DNA of 64,000 nt from Chionoecetes opilio (lineage: Eukaryota; Arthropoda; Malacostraca; Decapoda; Majidae). Where the stretch lies: assembly GCA_016584305.1 (NCBI GenBank), contig JACEEZ010022614.1, positions 39,229-103,228 of the forward strand, given 5' to 3'. The translations under genes and the position numbers were made by a program. Position 1 is the first letter of the stretch, and every line of letters begins with the position of its first letter. This document shows, piece by piece, positions 11,321 to 22,397 of this stretch. The notes under the pieces are model-generated. The model searched no databases, was not told the DNA's origin, and saw only the letters and a program-made list of their open reading frames with translations.

Positions 11321-12687
11321 TTAGTTTCTTTCTTTTTCTTTCTTCTTATTTTCTCTGGTCATCCAAAAACTGTTGATTGTTCTTTTTGCTTCTTCCACAT
11401 TCCCCTCTCCGAACAAATACTCCCCCACTATATCCTCTTCCTCCTCTAAGTAAGGTTGTTGTAGCCTCACACTTTTCTTTCTTTCATTACTGTAGGCTGG
11501 GCACCATAACAGAAAATGTTTTAAGTCCTCCTTTTCCGCCCCACATAAATCACAGGTTATTTCTTTTCCCCAGAACCTCCTTCTGTCGTTTAATTGTAGG
11601 TTATTTGTCCTGCACTTGAACAGTAGTTCTGAAGCTTGGTCATTGCTGTATATTTCTTCTTGGCCTCCCTTCTCTTTTCTCCATTTTCTATATATTTTCA
11701 AACTTGTTTTTTCATTCATTTCATTCACCCATTCTCTTGTGTCCAACTCTCTCATTTTTTTCCTTATACTCTCCTTTGTCTCACACCTCACACCCTGGTT
11801 CATGACTCCAGTCTTTCTCAAATCTTTCATTACAGCTTGCATCCATTTATTTTGTCTTTTCTCAATCATCTCCTCTCCTATCCTTTTCACTAGGTCATTC
11901 CCGTCTATTAATACATACCTCAAGTACTTCCACTGTCCCTCCCTTATTCTATTCCTAACACTGGATGCTCCCACTTCCCCCAGGAGCGCCGCCCCCTGTG
12001 TATATGCCTGTGCCCCAAAGATTTGACGGTAGGCCTACACCCCATTTTCAATTCTCTGTAATTTATCCATTTCTTGCTTTGTTAAATTGATCACATTAAC
12101 CCCATATAGTATTGATGGTAATGCCACACTTTTCCAGTACGTTTTCCCTATTAGAATTTTAGAGCAACTTTTTGCGATGATACTATACGTCATATTTGCC
12201 ATTTTTTCTTGCCTTATTAAACATTTCTTCTTTTTGTATTTTGAAACAATTCTTCTTGTCATTTATGGTTATCCCTAAATATTTCATTCTATCTCTAACA
12301 TTTATATTTCCCAACTTTTCAGGCTTATCTTTTATATTGAAAATAATGATGTTACTTTTATTTTTATTCATTTCCAATCCATACTCCTTTCCTATTTCCT
12401 CTAACCTGTGTACTACCTGTTCTGCCTCCTCTATACTACTTGCTAGTAACATCCCGTCGTCTGCAAAGAAAAGTGCTGGTATGCTAAACAATTCATCCTT
12501 AAACCCCTTGCCTAGTTCTTCTAATGCCTGGATAATCCTGAAGGTCACTAATTTAAACAGAGTTGTTGAAGCCGTACACCCTTGCCTAATTCCACTTGTT
12601 ACATTTATCTCTACTTCTTTACCTGATCCTAATTCTATCTTGGTCTTGTCTCCTATATATACGTTTGCTATGAATTCAATAATCTTA
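11321..12687 (-). pseudogene. reverse transcriptase palm to C-terminal zinc knuckle
   Basis: The first piece has G-I-R-Q-G-C-T-A-S-T-T-L-F and the catalytic box F-F-A-D-D-G (usual F/Y-A-D-D), then Y-L-G-I. After a frame change near 12190 the thumb follows (L-P-S-I-L-Y-G-V-N-V). A break at about 12025 leads into the final piece, whose C-D-L-C-G...L-K-H-F-L-L-W-C is the C-x2-C-x7-H-x4-C knuckle typical of I/jockey/R1-group ORF2 proteins. It ends at a stop near 11321. At least two frame disruptions make it non-functional. The plus-strand frames overlapping it, including one of 332 codons, are shadows. Confidence 0.75.
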
Positions 12688-13358
12688 AGCCCCGTCCACA
12701 CTACCACTCACCACCGTCGGCGCTTGCCGTCGAACAGTGTTCGTCACTCAAAAGTGGCAGTGTGGACACGATGCCGACGAGCAAAATTTAACCGTCGGCG
12801 CTGCCCGCCAATATTCAGCAGGTTTAATATTGGGCGGGCATGCCCGTCACTCACGGGTCAGCGCCGAACACATGCTTCAAGTTATCGGCAGTTTTCACTA
12901 TCTAGATATTTTTGCATTGCTATGTACCGTATACCATCAGAACCAAGAAAGTCAGCTGATTACGAGTATGTGATCAAAAATGAAATGGGAGAAATGGTCG
13001 GGAAATTGCAGCGAGTTGAAGACAAAAAAGTGAGAAAAATGTTTATACACTATTTCTTTTTGCTATGTTTTTTAGAATACACAAAAAGGTTTTCGTATAT
13101 TTTTCTTGCTTATGATATGCAGAAATGTGTCATGAAGATGATAGTTGGGTCAGTTTTTCTAAACCTCCTGTGGTTATTTCATAATCTCGAGTGAGAGTAC
13201 ACGATATGCAGAAAACATGACTCTCACTTTGAAATCAGGAAGCGCGCTGACCGCCGAACAAAACCGTTCGTGTGGACACAACCCTGGCAACGGCGCTTCC
13301 CGTCGGCAAGCACCGACGGCAAGCGCCGACGGTGGTGAGTGGTAGTGTGGACGGGGCT
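12688..13358. mobile_element. GCCCCGTCCACAC MITE, copy 1
   Basis: Left end AGCCCCGTCCACACTACC and right end GGTAGTGTGGACGGGGCT are exact inverted repeats, lying in the reverse-transcriptase ORF near a TA. Subterminal GCCGTCGG/CCGACGGC motifs repeat inside. At 12922-13045 it carries a short open frame shared with copy 2. Confidence 0.8.
12922..13045 (+). other. small open frame carried inside the MITE
   Basis: From the ATG at 12922 the frame reads M-Y-R-I-P-S-E-P-R-K-S-A-D-Y-E-Y-V and continues with a charged stretch to K-V-R-K-M. The same frame, nearly unchanged at the protein level, appears in both arms of copy 2 (14437-14557 plus; 14725-14845 minus). It may be a fossil exon of the autonomous parent's protein, but I do not recognise the domain. 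Confidence 0.35.
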
Positions 13359-14201
13359 TAAGGGTTAATCTTATATTGCATTAATAATTCTATCATTTTT
13401 CCTCTCTTAATACTATCATAGGCCTTTGCAAAATCTATTGAAATGACTATTAGTGGTTTCTTTAGTTTATAGGACCTCTCTATGCAATATCTTAATATGA
13501 ATAAATTATTTTCTATTCTACTGCCCCCTGTGAATCCTGCCTGTGTGTCTTTCCCTATTTCATTTTTCCTAATATGATCTTCCAGACTATTTCTGATTAC
13601 AGCCATCATCAATTTATACCCAACATTAGTTAGTGCTATTGGTCTTAATTCCCTAACTTTTGGCTTGCTAACCTTTGGTATCATTACTGTCCTTGACTCC
13701 CTCCATCCTCCTGGCACATTCCCTGTCTCTAACACTGTTTTCATACCTTTTTCTAACACTGTCATCAATGTCTTACTCTTTGAAAGTTCCTTATAATATT
13801 CTGGCTTTATTTCATCTGTTCCCGCTGCTTTTTTGTTCTTCATCTTCTTTAAACACTTCATCACCTTGTCTTCATTGATCTGTTCCTCTTCCAAGTATAT
13901 ACATCCTCCCTGTACTCTTCTCGCCATTTCCATATGTTCTCTTACTCCTATGCTACACGTCTCTGTGTATTCCCTTTCCATCTCTTCCACTTCATCTACT
14001 CTTTGTAACTTAATTGTCTGGTTCCCGTCTATGTCCTGTTTTACTTTACTGTATTCCCTTATATATTCCTCTTTCTTCTCTGCGTTCCACACTGTGTCTA
14101 TCTCATTATCATATTTCTTGTATATTTTACTCCAATATTCTTTGACTTCCTCCTCTGCCTTTCCTCTTTCCAACTCTATGCCATCCTCCCCATATAACCT
14201 A
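13359..14201 (-). pseudogene. reverse transcriptase N-terminal half
   Basis: The frame starts after the MITE and includes the pre-RT region K-A-A-G-T-D-E-I-K-P-E, R-P-I-A-L-T-N-V-G-Y-K and A-G-F-T-G-G-S. The first catalytic Asp box follows as I-S-I-D-F-A-K-A-Y-D-S-I. It stops at the next MITE. This piece alone is fully open across about 270 codons, so the element was disrupted mainly by insertion. Confidence 0.8.
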
Positions 14202-15079
14202 AAGCCCCGTCCACACTACCACTCACCACCGTCGACGCTTGCCGTCGAACAGTGTTCGTCACTCAAAAGTGGCAGTGTGGACACGATGCCGACGAGCAAA
14301 ATTTAACCGTCGGCGCTGCCCGCCAACATTCAGCAGGTTTAATATTGGGCGGGCATGCCCGTCACTCACGGGTCAGCGCCGAACATATGCTTCAAGTTAT
14401 CGGCAGTTTTCACCATCTAGATTTTTTTGTATTGCTATGTACCGTATACCATCAGAACCAAGAAAGTCAGCTGATTACGAATATGTGATCAAAAATTAAA
14501 TGAGAGAAATAGTTGAGAAATTGCAGCGAGTTGAAGACAAAAAAGTGAGAAAAATGTGTGGACACAACACTGTCACAATGTGACATTGTGACAGTGTTGA
14601 CAATTGGCTTGTTTGTGGTTGTTGTAGTGTTGACAATTGGCAATGTGACAATTGGCTTGCCAATGTGTGGACACAACAATGGCAAGCGCCGACGGCAAGC
14701 GCCGATGCCAGTGTTGTGTCCACACATTTTTCTCACTTTTTTGTCTTCAACTCGCTGCAATTTCTCAACTATTTCTCCCATTTAATTTTTGATCACATAT
14801 TCGTAATCAGCTGACTTACTTGGTTCTGATGGTATACGGTACATAGCAATACAAAAATATCTAGATGGTGAAAACTGCCGGTAACTTGAAGCATATGTTC
14901 GGCGCTGACCCGTGAGTGACGGGCATGCCCGCCCAATATTAAACCTGCTGAATGTTGGCGGGCAGCGCCGACGGTTAAATTTTCCTCGTCGGCATCGTGT
15001 CCACACTGCCACTTTTGAGTGACGAACACTGTTCGACGGGAAGCGCCGACGGTGGTGAGTGGTAGTGTGGACGGGGCTT
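14202..15079. mobile_element. GCCCCGTCCACAC MITE, copy 2 (inverted dimer)
   Basis: It is flanked by TA at 14200-14201 and 15080-15081, and removing it restores the retrotransposon frame. Unlike copy 1 it is palindromic. Arms of about 360 bp (14202-14560 and 14715-15079) are inverted copies around a 150-bp centre. The centre has its own inner repeats of CACAATGTGACATTGTGAC and CAATTGGC. Confidence 0.85.
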
Positions 15080-15081
15080 TA

Positions 15082-15607
15082 GTGCACTCTTTTCCTTTAT
15101 CTTTTCTCCCTTTAATATTTTGATATATTCCCACATCTTTTTCCTTCCATCTTTACTTTCCTTGATTTCTCTTGTTAATTTCTCTTCGTGTTTATATATT
15201 TCCTTCCTTATTTGTATTTGTACTTTTATCTTCTGTTGTATATATCTTTCCTTCCATTTCTCCTCCTCATCTTTACTTGGTGCATTTCTCCTATTTCTAT
15301 TTAGCCTTCTCCTCTCCTTTATCCCCTTCCTTATTTCATCATTTATCCATATAGCTTCTTCTCCCTCACCATTTTTCTTCTCTTTTCTTCTATATGTACA
15401 TTTTAATACTTTATTCGCTGTTTCTTTAATTCTCCACTCTAACTTTTCTAAACTTTCATTCTCCTTCCCTACTACTTGTGCTTCTAAATTTTTCCTAAAG
15501 CTCTCCAATGATTTTCTATCTGTCCTGTAGTATTCTTTCACTATCCACTCTTTTTCCTTGTACTCTTTCCTTTCTTCTTTGACCTTTATTACTAGTTCTA
15601 TCAACAC
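15082..15607 (-). pseudogene. linker between endonuclease and reverse transcriptase
   Basis: A Lys/Glu/Arg-rich, probably helical stretch continues in frame into the reverse transcriptase once the MITE is removed (junction S-A-L / G-Y-M-G). The region between endonuclease and RT in non-LTR elements is typically this basic and charged. The endonuclease domain is not present upstream. Confidence 0.6.
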
Positions 15608-15613
15608 ACACGT

Positions 15614-16147
15614 AATGGACTAAAACAGTGAGCTGACCTGCCATCTAGTGGCCGTCTGGGAACCTCCCGTCAGCTCCAGGACGTCGGGTCTCGGGTTGTC
15701 AGGCTAGACTTATTTTCCATTATTCCCTGCCAAACCAGCTACAATTAAGTGTTGTCATGGTCAACATAAGTTTAGGCAAAATGGAAAATATAAGAGTTTT
15801 ACATTATTCATGGCGTTATAATGAGGATTGTTGGCAAAATAGAATCATTCGACCACGTGTGTCCTACAACATTCTACTAAATAATGTAGAGGAATGCATC
15901 AAGGCGGGTGTATGGGTAAATATTACATTCATGCATGCAAAGAGAAGGTAATATTCACCCATACACACGCCTGGATGCATTCCTCTACAGTATTTAGTCA
16001 TTAATTGTAGGACACATGTGTTCGAATATATGCTTCTATTTTGTCAACAATCCTCATTATAACGCCATGAATAATGTAAAACTCTCATATTTTCATTTTG
16101 CATAAACCTAGCTATGTTGACCATGACAACACTTTAATTGTAGCTGG
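15614..16147. mobile_element. fold-back element, copy 1 (main part)
   Basis: It matches the complete palindromic copy at 49223-49862, starting near CAGTGAGCTGACCTGCCATC. The palindrome centre is about 15930, where the GGCGGGTGTATGGGTAAAT motif turns around. The copy is interrupted at 16148 by the LTR-like insert and resumes at 20836, where only about 40 bp of the other arm remain. It sits in the non-LTR retrotransposon. Confidence 0.75.
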
Positions 16148-17307
16148 TGTAACGCGAGAAAATGGGTTAATCCTATGACTCACGATTGACGAAAAGTTTA
16201 CACTGAGTGGTGAGAGTAAAGTAATATATATATATAGCCAGTTATTAAATGATAACAATTTTTCTTCACTCCTCAGTCCCAATTCATTTGGATATAGGTT
16301 TCCTGCCATATGTTTATGGTCTCGTAGTCACTGGTGACGTCACGGGAAGAAGGTTAAGAGAGAAGGTAGACAGCCACTCTCTATCTCTTTCAACCCGACA
16401 CCCGAGTGGAACGGTCGTGTGGAGGGAGTGATTCCCCTGCAACCCTCAAGAAGGCATGTGAGTGACGGTGTACTTATAAGGATGTCTAGTGCGTTGATTA
16501 GTTCATGACAGACTTGTAACTTATGATATGTTATCAGGGTCTGGTGCCTGGAACAGTGAGCTGAGCGGAGTGCGTGGTTGATACCCTGAATTGACCCACG
16601 TGTGTGATGGCGGCGATACTTGTGTGTTGCTGAGCTGAGCGGAGTTGGTGACCAGCTGGGACACCAGTATATAGAGCTAAGGCCCTATTGTAGCTCCGTT
16701 ATTCATTTATGTAGATAGGTATAGTACCTACCCAGCTAACCATCACCGGCGGGCCGACGTAGGCCGTAGAGCGGCGAACGGCGGCCGCCGGCGGCAAATT
16801 TACCTCCGTCAGCCCTCCGGAGGCCCGCTGGTGTATTTTCAGACGGGATAATTTACTATGTTGAAATTAATGTACAGACTTTCAAGAATTAAATATTTCT
16901 ATGTGTAAACATTTTGAAACAACAGTTATATGATTATCTTGCTATAGTATTACATCAGTAGTGACAAGCAGCGGCAACTTGACGTCAATCCTCCGGAGGC
17001 CCGCTGGGCGCTGGTACGTATTTGTAAGTGGGAAATATTCATTTCATATTATATATATTAACACAGTAATATACATAGTATCTCAATATCGGTACCATCA
17101 CTATTATTAGGCCTGTTCAAGCTATTAAAAATTGTTATAGAAGTTTTTATAATAGTTTATAGAAATTATCATATTTCAGTTTATTTCAAATATTTCCAGC
17201 TTAATCAGGAACACCGAGAGATACATAGAAATAAAGATGAGATACGTAGCTACATAGGAAAGAGTTTACATGGAAAAAGGTTATCAGTTAGTCTATGTGT
17301 GTAGCTA

Positions 17308-17786
17308 TAGCGCATTTTCGTGACGTTCACCGCCCTGGTTCAGTCCAGTCCGGACCGGGTCAGGGTGGACTGATGGTCGCGAAAATACATCGAGACTGGC
17401 CCCGTCCCATTCGTCGTTCCTATTGGCTGGGGATCGAGTGGCGTACTGAACTGAACTGTGGAGGCGGCAGCGTCCATCTTTCATATCCTTTTTGCCGTCC
17501 GCTTTAACCTGTGCTGAAGACTTTACACTACCACTCTGTGATACTTTAGTCTTATGTCGCCATCATGTGTTTCATGTCTTATCAGCAGCACGGAAGCTCC
17601 TGTCGCCTTCCCCGCTGACTGTAGTGGCACATGCGCCAGTTCTCCCCACACTGGTCCAAGGTGGTCCTGTATGTGGGTCGGACCGGACTGGACTGGCTTG
17701 ACCGTTCTAGACTGCCTCGCAAAAACAGTGACCGCCCGGGACTAGCCCAGTCCAGACCGGGCCAGAGCGGTCGCGAAAATACGCTA
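17308..17786. mobile_element. CTA-flanked MITE with TAGCG...CGCTA ends
   Basis: Ends TAGCGCATTTTCGTGAC and GTCGCGAAAATACGCTA are bordered by CTA at 17305-17307 and 17787-17789. The partner copy at 23400-23425 keeps the unfilled site with a single CTA. It is 479 bp, non-coding, and has internal CCGGTCC/GGACCGG motifs. A 3-bp duplication fits PIF/Harbinger-type or CACTA-type MITEs. Confidence 0.9.
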
Positions 17787-18004
17787 CTAGTATCATATAA
17801 AAATAACATTTGATTAATTAACCGAGCAAAGGTTACGGGATAACATGTGCACAAGATCATATTTTCCTTATTTCAATACTTCCACATATTATCAACACAT
17901 ATCAATACTCAACGGTACACCTAATAAGGAATTTGTAGATGATGGAGAATTAACATGGATAATATGATTAATATCATGATTTAGCACAGAATATTATTTG
18001 AATT

Positions 18005-18865
18005 AGAGAGAACTGCAACTCCGAAATGCCAGTGGTCGCTGGTAGTTTTAACTCACATTTGGTGAAAAGTTGGTCAACTTGAAAAAAAAATATGGCTTAT
18101 TCCACTGCACTTAAAACACACAAGTATAATATTAGAACGTTTTCTTCTATATGTATATTGTATAGAAGCCTGATTCTGTAAAACATTGTATATAACCAAA
18201 TAACCAAGTAGTTATAGTTGAGGAGGCGAGGTAATGCTACTCTATGATATTATATATCAATAACGAATGTTTAGAAGTTATCTATACCTAGGCAGTCATA
18301 TTTTCCTGTTATTATTGTGTATCATCAGATAGAAAGCCTAGAAGTGCAATGAGTCGACGCGTGAAGTGGCAATGTTTTGATTCAATCTCCCCGCCACAAT
18401 CTCCCCGCCCACCACTCCCGCCGCGGCACGTCGCCTCCACAATTATAACCTACATTGTCGCAGCACAAGCCGATTTCGGCATTCTTTATTCTTCGTTTTT
18501 CCAAGGCATTGCTTATTTATTTTGACAAGCGTTTGCCAGACGCAGCAGTACTGTCTTAGAAAACAGTGTGAACATCGCCCAATTTTACATGCCACAATAT
18601 CATGTAAAAAATCTATTAAGCTTTGCTACTCAGGCGAGTAATTTGCATTAATTGCTATTATAGAACGTTCCCTCGTAATGCATGTCACCCATATAATTAG
18701 TAGAACAACAGAAGAACTATATTTTTTGTATTCAGATGCGGTGCATCAATATTTATTGCGAAATTAATTTATGAAAAATATTAGTCGCGGAGCCAAAACA
18801 CAGTAACCAACCTTTGAGTTAAAACTGCCAGCGACCACTGCATTTCTCGAGTTGCAGTTCTCTCT
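18005..18865 (-). mobile_element. AATT-flanked MITE, copy A of head-to-head pair
   Basis: Ends read GAGAACTGCAACTC and GCCAGTGGTCGCTGG. It is flanked by AATT at 18001-18004 and 18866-18869, the latter shared with copy B. It is an inverted copy of 18870-19743. No coding potential. Confidence 0.85.
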
Positions 18866-18869
18866 AATT

Positions 18870-19743
18870 AGAGAGAACTGAAACTCGAGAAATGCCAGTG
18901 GTCGCGGGCAGTTTTAACTCAAAGGTTGGTCTACTGTGTTTTCCTCCGCGACTAATATTTTTCATAATTAATTTCGCGATAAACATTGATGCACCGCATC
19001 TGAAAACCAAAAATATAGTTCTTCTGTTGTTCTACTAATTATATGGATGACATGCATTACGATGGAACGTTCTATAATAGCAATTTAATGCAAATTACTC
19101 GCCTCGTGTAGCAAGGCTTAATATATTTTTTACATGTATATTTGTGGCAGTAAAATTTGGCGATGTTCACACTGTTTTCTAAGACAGTACTGCTGCGTCT
19201 GGCAAACGCTTGTCAAAATACAATAAGCAATGCCTTGGAAAAACGAAGAATAAGGAATGCCGAAATCGGCCTGTTGCTGCGACAATGTAGGTTATAATTG
19301 TGGAGGCGATACGCCGCGGCGGGAGTGGTGGGCGGGGAGATTGTGGCTGGGAGATTGAATCAAAACATTGCCACTTCACGCGTCGACTCATTGCACTTCC
19401 AGGCTTTCTATCTGATTGATACACAATAATAACAGGAAAATATGACTGCCTAGGTAAAGATAACTTCTAAACATTCGTTATTGACTATATAATATCATAG
19501 AGTAGCATTTACCTCGCCTCCTCAACTATAACCTCCTTGGTTATTTGGTTATATACAATGTTTTACAGAATCAGGCTTCTATACAATATACATATAGAAG
19601 AAAATCGTTCTTAATATTATACTTGTGTGTTTTAAGTGCAGTGGAATAAGCCCATATTTTTCTTTCAAGTTGACCAACTTTTCACCAAATTGTGAGTTAA
19701 AACTGCCAGCGACCACTGGCATTTCGGAGTTGCAGTTCTTTCT
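18870..19743 (+). mobile_element. AATT-flanked MITE, copy B of head-to-head pair
   Basis: Same family as copy A in the opposite orientation, ending at AATT 19744-19747. The partner at about 23207-23225 has a single AATT, so the pair together duplicated AATT. Other copies are at 40454-41335 and 58542-59285. Confidence 0.85.
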
Positions 19744-20195
19744 AATTCCCAGCTATCAATGCACTAAACTGCCAGACGTACGATAGTCATTACAAAGGGT
19801 TAAAAACCCAGAAAAGGCCTAAATTGTCACCCTTAACCAGTCGATAACATAATGAGAACTTAGTTATAACATGTTTTCGCTCCTTCATTATATCGAAATA
19901 GACTGAATAATATAAATGATTGCAGTACGACACGTTTTTTTAGGAATTCCTCGGCAGCGTTGTGTCAGTGACAGTGAGTGAAATCACTTCAAATCAGTTA
20001 CTTGGAGAACGCACAAGCGGGTGGATGTTGTTATGCTGTTCGCCGCAATCAATATCCTTCTACATGGCTGTACAGTGTTCCACGTACACCAGCATGTAAA
20101 CCCAATAACGAAAATGTTTTTGTACTTATGAAATAAACAATGTCCGTAGCAATTATGATCTCCTTTTCATCGTATTACTGGATAACGACATAGAA

Positions 20196-20355
20196 ATATT
20201 TATGGTTATACTTTCTAAGTATATTGCAGATAGAGTAATGTTTTTATAAGTGTTGAACAGCCCATTAGTCTATTAATCGGCTAATGGGTTGTGCAACACC
20301 CCTTAAAACATTACTATATCTGCAATATACTTAGAAAGTATAACCATAAATATTT
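20196..20355. repeat. long hairpin inside the CCCAGC element
   Basis: TTATGGTTATACTTTCTAAG and its complement flank an inner hairpin around GCCCATTAG...CTAATGGG. It is repeated in the other two copies (about 22585-22740 and 54385-54545). Confidence 0.8.
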
Positions 20356-20839
20356 CTCAATCAGTTAATATAACGGCGGCAAATGGTCATATGCCCTACG
20401 GCGGGCCGCTGGGAGCGGCCCGCCGGTGAGCCTCTGAGCAAATTCCCAGCGGCCCTACGTCGTACACTTCCGTCGAGCCGCCGATAAGACATACGGAGGG
20501 CCTCCGGAGGCCCTCCGTCTTTGTGTTTGCTGGGTAATAACTGAGTATAGGAACTTTTGTGTCTGTGTTAAGCCCGTATGAGAAGTTAGTCGTTTCGGGT
20601 ATTATTATTTCGAGTGAGTTTTCGGTGAAACCATTGGAGCTGTGATGTGATTACTGATCGTGATGCTTATAAAGAAACCCTGTTAACGAGTCGTTCATTA
20701 AGTTCCAGTTATCATCATATATTCTCTAAATCTTTAGATTTCTTTTTTTTCCCACTTATTGTGGTGGTGGCAGCGTAATCGCCAGGTTTGTGGAGCCCTT
20801 CAAATTAACATCTAGCCAAAAGGGGGGGCACTACACTGG

Positions 20840-20873
20840 TTTGGCAGGGAATAATGGAAAATAAGTCTAGCCT
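20840..20873. mobile_element. fold-back element, copy 1 (resumed tip)
   Basis: TTGGCAGGGAATAATGG and AAAATAAGTCTAGCC continue the arm interrupted at 16147. It then stops short, so the far end is deleted. Confidence 0.7.
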
Positions 20874-21579
20874 AATACTCATAGGGGCCTAGGCCCATAC
20901 TTATAAAGATTTAGGATTCGTCTTAGACTCGCTCGAGTCTTAAATATGGCGGCCGGCGTCCTAAATCATTTCGAGCGCATCCTAAATCGCTAAGACTCGT
21001 CCTAATTTCGAGGTTTGGCTAGGACAGGGTGTGAGGTGTCCTAGCGAGCAGGGCGGCGGCTAAGACTCGTCCTAAGCCGTAAACATGGAGTGCTCCACCC
21101 ACTCCTGAGAACTTTTCGTGACAGGATAGATGTACTGGACGAACTTGTTGATACATAACTAATCAAGCGATACCGCTTGGACCGAGAAGGGATTATATAT
21201 GCGACAGACTAGTGGGAGATGTAATATAAAGCAACACTGAAAAAATACGGCGATCAGTGCATGACAAGTCACGAGTGTGTTATTATTCACTCTTTGAGGT
21301 AGTCATGTTCCTCCTGCCTTGATATCATGTATCGTGATACAGATTGAAGTGCATCCCCACCAAACTGTTGATGAAGAATGGTATCATGTTGAGAATAAAA
21401 GCGATTTAGAGTAGGCTCACTATAAATAAAAATGTAAAAAATTGAATAAGTCGTGATTTATTAAGCCATGGAACAATATCCATATAACTCTATTTCTCTT
21501 CCCACTGCCGTAGTCTTGATAATTTTCTTATTAGTTCTTGATATCATCTGTTAATATACCAAACCCCACCTCTAACCTA

Positions 21580-22300
21580 ACTTAACAGTTTTTGATTGAA
21601 AGAACTAGATTCTAGGTAGTATATGTATCAGCATTATTATTCAATTGCGCCATGGGAAATTGGGTTTAAAAGACTCAGAATGAAGAAATCTACACTATGA
21701 AACAGGTTAGAATTGTCAGGCTCGAGGATGACCTAAACCAAACGGTAAATATTCCGCAGGAGTTGGCGGTGCCAACCACCCGGACAATCGCGCACCATCA
21801 AATTAGTTTTTTTCAACCTAAATAACTCAACATAACCTAATCCAAATCTACCCTAAGCTTAACATAACCTAAACCAAACCTTAACATAACCTAAATCTAA
21901 CCTAACCTAAACTAAACGTAACCTAACTCAGCAATTTGGTAATAATGGACGATGACTTCGCGGTCGTTTTCAGAGACACCGATTATTTTTTCCTGGTCTT
22001 CAATAGGTGCATTTTCTAATGGAGATAGTTTTATTTTGCGCAAACCCAAAGTTAAAAAAAAAAAAAAATCATCACTGAATTTTATGGTACCGTTTCCATT
22101 AAAACACTGTATCTCCATCAGAAAAAGCACTTAAAACTTGGCCGGGAGAAATTAGTCAGGGTCTTATAGGTTTTAATGAAACCTAACCTAACCTTTTAGG
22201 TTTTAATGAAACCTAACCTAACCTTTTAGGTTTTAATGAAACCTAACCTAACCTTTTAGGTTTTAATGAAACCAAAACTAACCTGGAAAATCTTAAAAAC
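21580..22300. repeat. CCTAA arrays with GGACGAG/GCGCAAA repeat and 36-bp tandem units
   Basis: 21825-21930 holds CATAACCTAA-type repeats. 21943-22170 is one GGACGAG...TTTGCGCAAA unit. 22165-22290 has about four 36-bp tandem units of GGTTTTAATGAAACCTAACC followed by TAACCTTTTA. Confidence 0.75.
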
Positions 22301-22397
22301 AAGGTCTCCACGCTAAGCTGACACAAATGTTGGCTCTACGTATTATACTTACTGTCTTTAAGACATCTGTTTATATTTTAATGAGTGCCGATCCTTA

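Larger units (their letters stand above)
11280..15607 (-). mobile_element. non-LTR retrotransposon ORF2 region, interrupted twice by MITEs
   Basis: On the minus strand, pieces at 15607-15080, 14201-13359, 12687-12035 and 12020-11321 join in order into one reverse-transcriptase ORF. Each gap is filled by one MITE copy (14202-15079 and 12688-13358). The endonuclease end is lost where the fold-back element begins at 15614. The 3' UTR lies below 11321 with no clear A-tail. Confidence 0.8.
16731..20534 (+). mobile_element. TA-flanked CCCAGC element, left copy with nested MITEs
   Basis: Ends CCCAGCTAACCATCACCGG and (complement) CCCAGCAAACACAAAGACGG are flanked by TA at both sides, as in Tc1/mariner-type elements. 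Once three nested MITEs are removed it is about 1.58 kb, matching the inverted partner at 22398-24000. It is non-coding. GC-rich palindromes lie at both tips (GGCGGCCGCCGG; GGAGGGCCTCCGGAGGCCC), and a long hairpin lies at 20196-20355. Confidence 0.8.
16148..20835. mobile_element. solo-LTR-like insertion, later split by a TA element
   Basis: It begins TGTAACGCG and ends CACTACA (TG...CA). It is flanked by a 4-bp duplication CTGG at 16144-16147 and 20836-20839, and the intact GTAGCTGGTTTGG target exists at 49740. Without the nested element (16731-20536) it is about 880 bp with no coding capacity. A TG...CA unit with a 4-bp duplication fits a solo LTR of a Ty3/gypsy-type retrotransposon. A purine run GGGGGGG lies just inside the right end. 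Confidence 0.6.

Noticed and set aside
12196..13194. 332-codon plus-strand frame
   Set aside because: It is antisense to the reverse-transcriptase ORF and runs into the MITE; no domain on this strand.
16249..16431. Short frame in the LTR-like insert as gag
   Set aside because: 60 codons with no gag motif; the insert looks like a solo LTR.
22165..22290. CRISPR-like array of 36-bp repeats
   Set aside because: Units are contiguous tandem copies without unique spacers, in a eukaryotic context.
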